From contig SPAW01000024.1 of assembly GCA_005239465.1 (NCBI GenBank), positions 62,001 through 126,000 of the forward strand: DNA of 64,000 nucleotides, read 5' to 3'. A program made the position numbers and the translations under genes. The notes under the pieces are model-generated. The model had not been told where the DNA came from. It ran no database searches and saw only the letters and a program-made list of their open reading frames with translations. This document shows positions 44,126 through 52,444 of the stretch, piece by piece (positions within the stretch are counted from its first letter, which is position 1; each line of letters opens with the position of its first letter). The DNA is from Nitrospira sp. (GTDB taxonomy: Bacteria; Nitrospirota; Nitrospiria; Nitrospirales; Nitrospiraceae).

Positions 44126-44209
44126 ATTACTAATCCCTCCTCTCACTTAAAGATTACTAACATCACCCAAAAGACTGCTTACATGAAACTCAAGCTGAAT
44201 GCTCGAAAC

Positions 44210-45181
44210 CTAGGCGGTTCCGACCGGTCCCCCCTCCTCTTTATCCTTGTCTTTGTCCTTCACATCCATGAATGTCTGCGCCCCCACCTCGTTCAGTAAC
44301 ACGCTCAATTCGTTGCCTTGATCCTGCGCGCCACATTCATAGGTTTGACCTTCAGGGGAATTGAAGGTCGCCGGTCGATAATCGGTCTCGGTATAGGGCT
44401 GGGGCGTCACGCCCAAGAATGCCGTTTCAAACTCCATCCAATCGGCCGTCATGTCCGCGACCAATTTGAAGATGCCGGAGTCCGCTTTCTTGGTCAGCAT
44501 GCGGCAGAAGAGCGGCACCCAACGACCGATGTGATTCTTGACAAACTTTTTCTGGGCATCCACAACGATCTGCGTCTTATCAGCGCCGTCATGGCAGCGC
44601 GAATAGGATTCTTTGTAGGCGAGGAAATGCATGAACTCGAACTCAACGCTGAGATGATCGAGCCGTTCATGAATATCCTTGGACAGCTCCACACCGAAGG
44701 CTTTGTAGAAACCTGAAATGTCGCCCATCACGTGCGACTGCGCGAAGACGTGATCGTTTCCGAAGAGCGTTTCGTAGGGTGGACAGTCGAGTGTGATGAC
44801 GTTGCTGAACACCCGGCGATGCTCCGACTGCAGATCGCCGAGCTGCCAATTGACACATTCAGAGGCAATCAGCTTCTCAGCCAGATCTAACTGCTTCTTG
44901 AGCGAGACGAGCTTCTGCTTCGCGCGCTCTCCCCCATTGTTGTCCAGCACGGTCTGCAACACATCGAGCGCGGCCCGACCGTCTTCCACAAATTCTCCGC
45001 ACTGGAGGTAGTCGAGAAATTCCTCATCTTCCGGATAGAGAAGACTCCATGAAATGAGAAGATAGATTTTGCTGCGATTGAGTGCACGTTCGACTGCGGG
45101 GGAATCTGTTATCGCCGGCGGAGTTGGAATGACGGCGGTCGCAGAGGTGGATACGCTCTGCACCGGCTGTTTACTCGTCAT
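44210..45181 (-). CDS. TorD-family chaperone
   Basis: A 323-residue all-helical cytoplasmic protein of the TorD/NarJ type, with NRSKIYLLISWSLLYPEDEE near residue 35, LGDLQSEHRRVFSNVITLDC, PPYETLFGNDHVFAQSHVMG and FMHFLAYKESYS. These chaperones hold apo-molybdoenzyme subunits until the cofactor is inserted and the Tat system takes over. It is longer than usual (about 200-250) with acidic Asp/Lys tail residues. A strong promoter lies about 95 bases upstream, and the gamma-subunit gene follows. Confidence 0.85.
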   Translation of the reverse strand: MTSKQPVQSVSTSATAVIPTPPAITDSPAVERALNRSKIYLLISWSLLYPEDEEFLDYLQCGEFVEDGRAALDVLQTVLDNNGGERAKQKLVSLKKQLDLAEKLIASECVNWQLGDLQSEHRRVFSNVITLDCPPYETLFGNDHVFAQSHVMGDISGFYKAFGVELSKDIHERLDHLSVEFEFMHFLAYKESYSRCHDGADKTQIVVDAQKKFVKNHIGRWVPLFCRMLTKKADSGIFKLVADMTADWMEFETAFLGVTPQPYTETDYRPATFNSPEGQTYECGAQDQGNELSVLLNEVGAQTFMDVKDKDKDKEEGGPVGTA

Positions 45182-45274
45182 ACATGGTTCTCCTGGATGT
45201 CGCGTTCAACCCAGACCCCACAACAACTTGCGCACCCCCCGCGCGCACTTAATTGCTTAGCACGGGCCTGCGTA

Positions 45275-45303
45275 TGTATATGAAAAGGCCCAGGGGATGT
45301 CAA
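45275..45303 (-). promoter_or_regulatory. strong sigma-70-type promoter for torD
   Basis: On the minus strand a perfect TTGACA (45298-45303) is followed after 17 bases by TATACA (45275-45280), five of six to consensus. Transcription would start near 45268 and leave an 87-base leader before torD. Confidence 0.75.
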
Positions 45304-45407
45304 GCGCGAACTGGTAGGAGTGGCTCGATCGTCAACGTGCTGATTTTCAAACCCAAACCTTGTGGATTGGCGCATGTCCACCACGCCACGTTGCCGTGAT
45401 TGTTCGA

Positions 45408-46007
45408 TCATCGATCGATCCTCGCGAGTTGTCGAGCCGGCGTGACGCGAATCGCGACGTGATCATTGACGGTTTTGCACACTAACTCACACATTCCACA
45501 CCCAACACAGGCCTCAGGCACAATCATTAATCGCAATGATTCAAAGTCCATCGCGAGCGCATTCGTCGGACATTTCGACACACAGGCATGGCAGCCTTGT
45601 CCCGCCGTGCAGAGTCGATGGGAAATGGCGGCGATCCCCATTCGAACATCGCCGACCCCGTCAACCGGCACCAGCGCCTCCGTCGCGCAGGCCGCGATAC
45701 AAGGAAAGTCTTCACACAACAGACAGGGCGATTGATCGGCGAAAATAACCGGTGTGCCGTCATGCGCATGCGCAACAATCGCGCCGGGAGGACAGGCCTT
45801 GATGCAGTCACTGCATTTCGTACAGCGCTCCAGAAAGAGCGCGTCATCGACGGCGCCGGGCGGCCGTAGCCAATCAGTGCGGATCGGAGGCGGGGCCTGT
45901 GTCGGAGCGGCATCAGTCTGTTTGGCAAATTCCTGCGCCGTCTTGGAGACAGAGCGAACGGAGTCCTTGAGAAAATCGCGCCGGCCATATGATAGATGAG
46001 TAGCCAC
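45408..46007 (-). CDS. polyferredoxin with four 4Fe-4S sites (NapG/NapF/MauM type)
   Basis: A 199-residue iron-sulfur protein. Four cysteine clusters are visible: CTKCSDCIKACPPGAI, CLLCEDFPCIAAC, GCHACVSKCPTNAL and CVGCGMCELVC. NapF/NapG-type proteins assist assembly of, or electron flow to, periplasmic molybdoenzymes. The N-terminus contains a twin-arginine-like SYGRRDFLKD, but no hydrophobic segment follows, so export is doubtful. It is separated from torD by a promoter. Confidence 0.85.
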   Translation of the reverse strand: MATHLSYGRRDFLKDSVRSVSKTAQEFAKQTDAAPTQAPPPIRTDWLRPPGAVDDALFLERCTKCSDCIKACPPGAIVAHAHDGTPVIFADQSPCLLCEDFPCIAACATEALVPVDGVGDVRMGIAAISHRLCTAGQGCHACVSKCPTNALAMDFESLRLMIVPEACVGCGMCELVCKTVNDHVAIRVTPARQLARIDR

Positions 46008-46035
46008 GTGTTCTCGTAGATTTGACTGACTTCTT

Positions 46036-46204
46036 GATGATCAAAATGGCCGTTCAGCGAGGCCGCAGCGAGCTAGAGGGACTGTCGCCCTTCCGACCGG
46101 CGACTGTCCCTGTTTAAATGGCGGGACAGGCACCGGCAATGCGGAGCCAGTCCCCTGAGGTCTCGAGCGATGCGAGAACGAAGCTGGCGGCCATTTTCAT
46201 CATC
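46036..46204. repeat. palindromic element with a nested REP unit
   Basis: GATGATCAAAATGGCCG at 46036-46052 and its inverted form at 46188-46204 match at 16 of 17 positions. Inside lie a hairpin GGGACTGTCG/CGACTGTCCC (46079-46110) and a REP unit with GGGACAGGCACCGG and GGAGCCAGTCCCC (46123-46157) like the one inside uvrA. The outer element resembles the end sequence of the 49472 element (GGCCGCCAGC). Confidence 0.75.
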
Positions 46205-46212
46205 CAGACGCG

Positions 46213-47211
46213 TTACATGACACCATCGGCACGGAGCTTGTAGACTTCCACGCAGCGATCGCAGGCCCCGAACTCAATATCCCACCCGGGATGATTCTCA
46301 CGAATAAAGCCGAGCACGTAGGGCTCAATCTTATTGCCCATGTCTTCAACCCAAGAATAGGTGGGAAACCTGCAGAGCGGACAGGGAAATCCCGGCATGA
46401 GCATGACTTTGTTTTCACTCTCCGGTACCTCGCCGCCCTCCACATCGACTGCGCGATCCAGCACGCGGAGCGTGTCGGTGGCCATTTCGATCAATTCGGA
46501 ATGTGTAAAGTACGAGGTCTGCCAGAGCCCTTCGAACACCGACTTCAATTGAAGCGGTGGAATTTTCCGATACCACGATCGGAATTCCTTGAACCGATCC
46601 TCCTTGCTGAGCATCGGCTCTCTGCCCGTTGCGACCAGCCGGCTGTCCACGCTCAAGCTCCAGAGCACACGGTATCGCTGCAAGATCAGCGTTTCTTCGC
46701 CTGGATTTTGTCCCACCTTCGTATCCGGATCGTACCCGAACACCGGATCGATCATATCGGAGATATGCATCAGCTCATGGCGGCAGTAGCGCGTGAGCGC
46801 CGGGTCGTAAAACCGGCGCGGGATCAGCTTGATCCCGACACCCTTCATGCCTTTCTCCTCAAACTCTCTGGCCAATTCTTTTTCCACCGACCCCCACTTG
46901 CGCAGGATGTCGACGCCTTCCTGATCTTCCTTCAGCACGCCTTTGACCAGGACGATCCCTACCTTCTCCTTCAACAGCGGGTACTCATTAAAGGAGTCGC
47001 GCACGATGTCCGAGAACCCCCACGTGCCGAAGAGGTATTGATAGAGCTTCTTGAACTCCCCTTCCCGGTCTTCGAGAATGAACTTCTCGTAGATCGGGTC
47101 GGCATATTCGTGGAACTCCTTATAATAGGTGGGGTCCCCTTCCCGTTCCGTCTTTTCGACGAAGGAGTCGATCACTTCCTGAAGCAATGCGGGCTGAAAC
47201 CTGATTTCCAT
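46213..47211 (-). CDS. hypothetical protein with HExxH and CxxC motifs
   Basis: A 332-residue cytoplasmic protein. The central RHELMHISDMIDPVFGYDPD contains an HExxH sequence, the zinc-binding signature of metallopeptidases. The C-terminus has two CxxC pairs (CPLCRFPTYSW and CDRCVEVY) likely to bind zinc. Flanking regions are helical and charged. I do not recognise a named family. If active it could mature a component of the adjacent respiratory block. Confidence 0.65.
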   Translation of the reverse strand: MEIRFQPALLQEVIDSFVEKTEREGDPTYYKEFHEYADPIYEKFILEDREGEFKKLYQYLFGTWGFSDIVRDSFNEYPLLKEKVGIVLVKGVLKEDQEGVDILRKWGSVEKELAREFEEKGMKGVGIKLIPRRFYDPALTRYCRHELMHISDMIDPVFGYDPDTKVGQNPGEETLILQRYRVLWSLSVDSRLVATGREPMLSKEDRFKEFRSWYRKIPPLQLKSVFEGLWQTSYFTHSELIEMATDTLRVLDRAVDVEGGEVPESENKVMLMPGFPCPLCRFPTYSWVEDMGNKIEPYVLGFIRENHPGWDIEFGACDRCVEVYKLRADGVM

Positions 47212-47414
47212 GGAGAGTCCTCGAACAGTAGATGTTACGACTGGGAGATGGCGGGTCGCGGCGAACCGCCAACCTCATGGGCTCTGGGAGCCGACTTGAC
47301 TTGGCCGCAGCGCCTCTCTTACGATCTCGCAAACACGGTTGAATTATACCGGCCTAGCTGATTTGCAATCAAGGACCTCGGCCAGTAGATCCTCAGGTCA
47401 GGAAGAAGGTTGTT

Positions 47415-48515
47415 ATGCCGGAACACACGATCACCCCGGCCATGCCAAGCGCAGTCCCCGGGTCACCAGCCGGCATGGCGCCGACCCCTCCCATCGACTT
47501 CTTGGAGTATTGGAAAACCGACTGTCGCGAGGTCAACACATTCCGGGGCCATTCGCATGGTGTCTGGGCCGTAGCGTTCTCACCCGATGGACTGACCCTC
47601 GCCAGCGGCGGCGCCGAGCGCCTCGTCCGCATGTGGGACATCGAAACCGGCCGGCTCCTGCGCTCCTTGCGCGGCCACACCAACGATATCCGGGCCATCG
47701 TCTTCACACCGGACGGACACACGCTCGCCACCGGCAGCGAAGACCGAACCATTCGCTTGTGGAACGGCAAGACCGGCGAGCCGACGAAACTCCTCTTCAC
47801 GCGCTACGATCATAATGTGTGCAGCCTCTCGCTCTCGCCCGACGGTCTCATGCTCGCGCGCGGCAGCCACAACAAAGACATCAAGATTTGGGAAGTCACC
47901 ACCGGCACCGAGCTGATGACGCTCCTCGGCAAGGACGAGTACGACCACCACTGGTCCGTCTGCGTCGCCTTCTCACCGGACGGCATTCACCTCGCCCACG
48001 GCACCGACATCGGCAAGATCAAAATTTGGGAAGTGCTCCCGAGCGGCGAAGAAAAAGTGTTGCACGACGGGCACTGGCGCCGGGACGCCGAGGATTCCAC
48101 CGAGACACGCGGCTACTTCGTCGAAGATGACGGCGGATTCCAAAAGCCGATGGATTACTGGATCGGCGCCATGGCCTTTACGCCGGACGCCAAGATGTTG
48201 ATCACCGGCAGCCGGGATAGCACCATCAAGCTCTTCGAGATGCCCAAGGTCATCGAAATGAAAACCCTCACCGGCCACACCGGCTGGGTCCGCAGCCTCG
48301 CCGTGTCGCCGGATGGGAAAGTATTGGTCAGCGCCGGCGACGACCAGACCATCAGGTTCTGGGACCTCGCCACAGGCCGCAACTTCCGAACCGTCAAGGG
48401 CCACACCGGCGGGGTGCGCTGCATCACCTTTTCACCCGACGGCCGCCGCCTCGCCAGCGCCTCCTGGGATCGCACCATCAAGCTCTGGGAAGGCGGAGCA
48501 CAACCGACCGAGTGA
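47415..48515 (+). CDS. WD40-repeat beta-propeller protein
   Basis: A 366-residue protein with seven WD40 repeats, e.g. GHSHGVWAVAFSPDGLTLAS, GHTNDIRAIVFTPDGHTLAT, GHTGWVRSLAVSPDGKVLVS and GHTGGVRCITFSPDGRRLAS. Seven blades make one complete propeller. It has no signal peptide and no enzymatic domain, so it is an interaction platform. A GGAAGAAGG site precedes the ATG. It stands alone, divergent from the HExxH gene. Confidence 0.9.
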   Translation: MPEHTITPAMPSAVPGSPAGMAPTPPIDFLEYWKTDCREVNTFRGHSHGVWAVAFSPDGLTLASGGAERLVRMWDIETGRLLRSLRGHTNDIRAIVFTPDGHTLATGSEDRTIRLWNGKTGEPTKLLFTRYDHNVCSLSLSPDGLMLARGSHNKDIKIWEVTTGTELMTLLGKDEYDHHWSVCVAFSPDGIHLAHGTDIGKIKIWEVLPSGEEKVLHDGHWRRDAEDSTETRGYFVEDDGGFQKPMDYWIGAMAFTPDAKMLITGSRDSTIKLFEMPKVIEMKTLTGHTGWVRSLAVSPDGKVLVSAGDDQTIRFWDLATGRNFRTVKGHTGGVRCITFSPDGRRLASASWDRTIKLWEGGAQPTE

Positions 48516-48571
48516 GCACATCCAGCGCGCTCTGCAGCGGAACGTGCAGGGCGCGCTTTCAACCGCACGCT

Positions 48572-48727
48572 TCATGGCTCCTCCTCTTCCACATCCTCAA
48601 TCGACTGCTTGAGCGCTGCGACGAACGCGTCCGGCTGAGCCAGGGCACTCTCCGTCAGTTGGAATTCCGACACCAGCACACCCGCTGTATCGACAATGAT
48701 TACACGATAGCCTGGTTTCACGGCCAC
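48572..48727 (-). CDS. small acidic-tailed protein, 51 residues
   Basis: A short frame from a GTG at 48727 (AAGGGGG site upstream) to a TGA at 48572. It reads VIIVDTAGVLVSEFQLTESA, then FVAALKQSIEDVEEEEP. A closely related sequence (GLLVSVCRLTE, SALKQLIEDVEDEES) occurs at 56147-56262, showing that this is a real small family and not chance coding. Function unknown. Confidence 0.6.
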   Translation of the reverse strand: MAVKPGYRVIIVDTAGVLVSEFQLTESALAQPDAFVAALKQSIEDVEEEEP

Positions 48728-48895
48728 GCCCCCTTTTTATATGATTCGATCGGCCACGAGCCTACCACAGTGGGAACGGGACTTCGATGCGGTGAGATGA
48801 AGGATGGGTTGACTGCCGCCCCGCCTCTTGACGTTGGATAGAAGGTACGGCATCTTTCAGAGCGTCGAGAGAAGGAATCGAGAAGGCGAGTCACT

Positions 48896-49471
48896 ATGGC
48901 AATGGCATCAGTCATGCTCCCGCTTGGGACGCAGGCTCCGGCATTCGAACTGCGCGACGTCGTGAGCGGTCAGACCTGCTCGCTCGACTCGTTTAGGGGC
49001 AAGATCGCGGTGCTGGTAATGTTCATCTGCCGCCATTGTCCCTATGTGGTGCACGTCGAGCAGGAACTCGCGAAGATCGGACGCGATTACCGCGACACCA
49101 ACCTGGGCATTGTAGCGATCAGCAGCAACGATCCGGTGGGGTATCCCGATGACGCGCCGCAGCGGCTGAAGGAGATGGCCGAGCGACTCGGCTTCACCTT
49201 TCCATTCTGTTGCGACGAGACGCAGGAGGTCGCGAAAGCGTATCGAGCCGCCTGCACCCCGGACTTCTATCTGTTCAATCAAGAACGGCGGCTGGTCTAT
49301 CGCGGGCAGCTCGACGATAGTCGCCCCGGCAACAACAAACCGGTCACCGGCCGCGATCTGCGGGCCGCGATCGAGGCCGTGCTCGCCGGCAAACCGGTCG
49401 GCAGCAATCAAAGAGCCAGCATCGGCTGCAGTATCAAGTGGAAACGTGGTAACGCTCCGCCGTATGCCTAG
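48896..49471 (+). CDS. thioredoxin-fold redoxin (AhpC/TSA-like)
   Basis: A 191-residue thiol-redox protein. FRGKIAVLVMFICRHCPYVV holds a CxxC redox motif (CRHC) at about residue 44 in place of the single peroxidatic Cys. Later parts are NDPVGYPDDAPQRLKEMAE, CTPDFYLFNQERRLVYRGQL and PGNNKPVTGRDLRAAIEAVL, typical of the thioredoxin-family protein group with CxHCP. The last 20 residues include GCSIKWK, also conserved in that group. It is probably a cytoplasmic reductase or peroxidase. Its stop directly precedes a palindromic element. Confidence 0.85.
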   Translation: MAMASVMLPLGTQAPAFELRDVVSGQTCSLDSFRGKIAVLVMFICRHCPYVVHVEQELAKIGRDYRDTNLGIVAISSNDPVGYPDDAPQRLKEMAERLGFTFPFCCDETQEVAKAYRAACTPDFYLFNQERRLVYRGQLDDSRPGNNKPVTGRDLRAAIEAVLAGKPVGSNQRASIGCSIKWKRGNAPPYA

Positions 49472-49693
49472 CAGGCTGTTGAAAAAGGCCGCCAGCGTTA
49501 TTGGAAGGTTACGGCTCAGTCTAAGGCTGAGATGAAGCAAGTCAGATCTTCGCTCAACCTTGACCTCAACCTCAGCCTACCTCGCTCGCTGCGGCCTTGC
49601 CTGTGGAGAGGTGCATCTTGGACTTCGGCGAGCTCAGTCGAGCCGCGCACCGTGGTTGGGAGGGTGAGACCATTGTCCTTTTTGAACAGCCTG
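49472..49693. repeat. MITE-like palindromic element
   Basis: CAGGCTGTTGAAAAAGG at 49472-49488 is inverted at 49677-49693 (16 of 17 positions). The interior contains GGCCGCCAGCG, CTCGCTCGCTGCGGCCTTGC and CTTCGGCGAGCTCAG; the last recurs in the repeat at 15991. It begins one base after the stop of the redoxin gene, and its right end contains the TTG start codon of the cupredoxin gene. Confidence 0.8.
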
Positions 49694-50059
49694 TTTCGGA
49701 TTACGCCGTTGTTCCTCGGCGTAAGCATTGTAGCCTGCGACGGGCCGATGCAAACCGTGTCCCTCACCACGGAAGACTTCCGTTTCGTGCCCGAACTCGT
49801 GCGGGTGCAGGCGTCATCACCCCTCACCCTCGCCGTCTATAACGCCGGCCGGGAAATACACGAGTTCGACAGCCCCATCCTCATGTACGCAGCTAAGACG
49901 CCGTCCTCGGACGCGGCCATGAAAGCGGCCAGTCCTGGCATCGTCCTCGAGCCGGGGAAATCCGTGCAACTCGCCATGGCTCCTCCACCGGGAACCTACC
50001 TCTACATCTGTCGACGCAAAGGCCACGCGAATATGACGGGTACGCTGATCGTCGAGTAG
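49673..50059 (+). CDS. cupredoxin-fold lipoprotein
   Basis: A 128-residue protein with a lipoprotein signal (ITPLFLGVSIVAC) and a cupredoxin domain. Copper ligands can be seen: His in GREIHEFDSP, then Cys in YLYICRRKGHANM, with His and Met following. It would be an outer- or inner-membrane-tethered blue-copper electron carrier. The TTG at 49673 is used because GGGAGG precedes it. This start and the first eight codons lie within a palindromic repeat, so the signal peptide was rebuilt from repeat DNA. A longer upstream frame is repeat only. Confidence 0.75.
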   Translation: MSFLNSLFRITPLFLGVSIVACDGPMQTVSLTTEDFRFVPELVRVQASSPLTLAVYNAGREIHEFDSPILMYAAKTPSSDAAMKAASPGIVLEPGKSVQLAMAPPPGTYLYICRRKGHANMTGTLIVE

Positions 50060-50663
50060 GCACGGAGGATGGAAGATGAACGAGCCTCAAGCGAAGGAAC
50101 AGTGGTCAGGGAAGAAGCCCCGGGAACTAAAAAACTTTCGTGCTTACAATTGTGGGCATCATGAAGGGAAAAAGATCCCAGTGATGTTTCACCAAGATTT
50201 ACCAAGTAAAAAATGATCCGGACCCGGTCCTGGCACGAAAAATCTCGGTCCCCATCTTCTGTGGATAATCCTGTGTACAACTTCATGCGCGCATACAGGA
50301 CCGCGTGGATTACGCAGTCATCCCTGCAAAATGCCTATTTTTTAGGCATCTGCAGTTCGACCAGCGCGCCCCTACTTATAGTGGTCTGGACGGATTTTCT
50401 GGAGTTTTTCACGCATTCCTAGGAGCACCGGCCTGTCATCATTAGAATCGCTGCTGCTGGTGCGCCTGCGGCGTCAGACAGGCGTCTCAATATCCACAGC
50501 CCTAAGGGTTTTCTGAGCAAACGCGCTCAAACAATAGGCCCAGAGCGGGATTCGCCATCCGGTAAGAAGCATCGTCTAACGGGAGGTCCCGATAAGATGA
50601 AAGAAGAAAAGATGGAGGAAACAGTCATGCAGAGAACTACAGACCAGGTCGCGTTCAGCGCGC
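50060..50663. other. intergenic region of 600 bp with dyads
   Basis: No convincing gene. It contains a perfect hairpin ATGCCTA-TTTTT-TAGGCAT at 50331-50349, a perfect DnaA-box sequence TGTGGATAA at 50260-50268 and a near match (ATATCCACA) at 50490-50498. The AT-richer stretch around 50115-50215 has no clear promoter. Confidence 0.4.
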
Positions 50664-50840
50664 TTACTTTTTTCGGTATACGTTGAGCCCGACCTTTTCC
50701 TCGCGATTCGGGATGGTCACGTTCCCCTCCGTCGAAGCAATGATGATGGTCTTGCCTGATGCCGACGGCCCGAATTGCTTCGAAAGATCCACTTTGATCG
50801 TCAACAACGTGCCCTCGACAGTCATTTCAACATTCTTCAT
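50664..50840 (-). CDS. small hypothetical protein, 58 residues
   Basis: A short frame from an ATG at 50840 to a TAA at 50664: MKNVEMTVEGTLLTIKVDLS, then KQFGPSASGKTIIIASTEGN and a basic end. The alternating strands suggest a small beta-rich domain. I recall similar proteins in other bacteria but cannot name a function. The ATG overlaps the stop of the broken DUF922-like gene as ATGA, which implies former translational coupling. Confidence 0.7.
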   Translation of the reverse strand: MKNVEMTVEGTLLTIKVDLSKQFGPSASGKTIIIASTEGNVTIPNREEKVGLNVYRKK

Positions 50841-51440
50841 GATCGTATCCTTTCAGCCAGCGCTTGCGCGACGGCGTCGGCTACCGGGATGTCTTTATGG
50901 CTATGCTCGGTGATGCAATCGTAGGCAGCCTGCGCCTGACGAGCCATCTGAAAACCTTACCCAGGCCTCCCTCGTTGCCTCTACCGGCATCTGTCTATTA
51001 TACTCGCCGGTGAGGTGGCCCCCGCCTTCTTCAGCACTACGCTGACGTCCTTGCGCAAGTCCCGCCCGCTGAGGGGAACGACCTTGCTGCCGATGCCCGT
51101 CCTCGTAATCCACCGTCGTTTTTGGTGGGTTCGTAGGCAGCCAGATGGTGATGTTCAGTTGGAGCTTCACCGTCACCCGGTTGATCGTCAACTGCCCATG
51201 CGTCGCATCCATCTGCTCGGCCTGCCCGCCCACGCTCACATCCGAGAGAAAATCAGAGGCGCAGACCGCCTCTTCCGGCAGGGTGAGCCGAGGCATCCCC
51301 CGCGGCGGCCGCCGCGGATTGAAATACTGGGTCCCCATCTGCGCCGGCATCTTCTTGATCGTCACCGACGACTGATCCGCCTGGACCGACGACACCCCCG
51401 TGAGCAGGAGCACCAGTACGACTGACCACCATCGCATCAA
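50837..51440 (-). pseudogene. DUF922-like exported protein, frameshifted
   Basis: The first frame from 51440 gives a signal peptide (WWSVVLVLLLTGVSSVQA), then VTIKKMPAQMG and LQLNITIWLPTNPPKTTVDY followed by EDGHR, like the HEEGH segment of DUF922 proteins. That frame then becomes low quality and ends at 50901. The expected C-terminal end, MARQAQAAYDCITEHSHKDI then AVAQALAERIRS, is read in another frame and stops at 50837, overlapping the next gene as ATGA. At least one frameshift separates the parts; a sequencing error is not excluded. Confidence 0.65.
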
Positions 51441-51508
51441 TCACCTCCCTGATCTGCGCCGGGACACCACGGCCGAAGTCGTCCTCTGCTCATCCCTCAT
51501 GACAGCCG

Positions 51509-51736
51509 TCATCCACCCAATTTGAGCCAGGCATAGGGCATCAGGTAATAGCCCGCTACGGAAAACAGCACGCCGAGCACTGCCCCGAACAACCCGGTGA
51601 CAGAGAGCCCGGCGAACGGGGACAGGAACACAATCAGGATCATTAGAATCGCGATGGACCGATGGCGCTCGTAGAACTGCCTGCGCTGGTCACTGTTGAG
51701 AGAATCGGTGAATGACAGCCCAGAACGAAGCGGCAT
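51509..51736 (-). CDS. small two-segment membrane protein
   Basis: A 75-residue protein with charged N-terminus (SDQRRQFYERHRS) and two membrane segments (IAILMILIVFLSPFAGLSV and LFGAVLGVLFSVAGYYLMPY). The ATG at 51736 is chosen over one 14 codons upstream, since the longer start adds non-conserved-looking residues. It is a probable inner-membrane protein. Function unknown. Confidence 0.65.
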   Translation of the reverse strand: MPLRSGLSFTDSLNSDQRRQFYERHRSIAILMILIVFLSPFAGLSVTGLFGAVLGVLFSVAGYYLMPYAWLKLGG

Positions 51737-51912
51737 GGGCGCAGTATAGTACAAACACTGAGCGGGGGGCAGCACCAAGCGGCAGGTCGGGGCTGGTCGT
51801 GAACACGGAAGGCGCGAGGGACGAGGCGAGTGCGGAGCGTCAGGAAGACTCCATCATCGCGTGTGCGTAAGAATTATTCCCTGACGCCCCTCATCCCTCG
51901 ATCAACGCAACA

Positions 51913-52389
51913 CTAGCGCACCTTGATCTCGATGGCTTTCGGTTTCGCCTTCTCGGATTTTGGGAGATGCACGTGGAGCATGCCGTCTTTGAAGTCGGCA
52001 GACACTTTGCTCCCATCCGCATCCTCCGGAAGTGAGAAGCTGCGCACGAAGCTCCCGTAGGCGCGTTCGACCCGGTGATATTTTTTGCTCTTTTCTTCCT
52101 TCTCGAATTTCCGCTCGCCGGAAATCGCCAGGACATCGTTCTCTACCGTGAGGCGCACGTCCTCTTTCTTCATGTCCGACAACTCGGCCTTGATGAGATA
52201 TTCCTTCTCATCCTCCGTAATGTCCACCAGCGGCGACCACTGGGCCACCGTCAGAGCTTCCTTTCCCCCGTTCCCTGTCGCTTCCCGAGTGGCAAACATC
52301 GTCGCCAACCGGCTTTCCAATTCATCCCGATCTTTAAAAGGATTCCATCGAGTTCTGCTCATAGGATCCCAGCGTAAGATTGTGTTCAT
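51913..52389 (-). CDS. small heat-shock protein (Hsp20 / alpha-crystallin)
   Basis: A 158-residue chaperone. The N-terminal arm contains WDPMSRTRWNPFKDRDELES. The alpha-crystallin domain runs from about residue 50 (SPLVDITEDEKEYLIKAELS) through VRLTVENDVLAISGERK and YGSFVRSFSLPEDADGSKVS, ending with GMLHVHLPKSEKAKPKAIEI and the IxV-like tail IKVR. It binds unfolding proteins without ATP. It leads a cluster of small stress-type genes. Confidence 0.93.
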   Translation of the reverse strand: MNTILRWDPMSRTRWNPFKDRDELESRLATMFATREATGNGGKEALTVAQWSPLVDITEDEKEYLIKAELSDMKKEDVRLTVENDVLAISGERKFEKEEKSKKYHRVERAYGSFVRSFSLPEDADGSKVSADFKDGMLHVHLPKSEKAKPKAIEIKVR

Positions 52390-52444
52390 GGCCTCATCTC
52401 CTTGTCGTCATAGAAGTGAACGTTTAATACTCTCATGGTCCCTG

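Noticed and set aside
45408-46007. Tat export signal on the polyferredoxin
   Set aside because: GRRDFLK is present but the following residues are charged and polar, so there is no hydrophobic segment for export.
50260-50498. Two DnaA-box-like sequences as a possible replication origin
   Set aside because: Only one perfect and one near box 220 bases apart, no AT-rich unwinding tract and no dnaA, dnaN or rpmH nearby.
50597-50686. 29-codon frame with a GGAGG site on the + strand
   Set aside because: It runs into the 3' end of the convergent 58-residue gene and has no supporting relative in the window.
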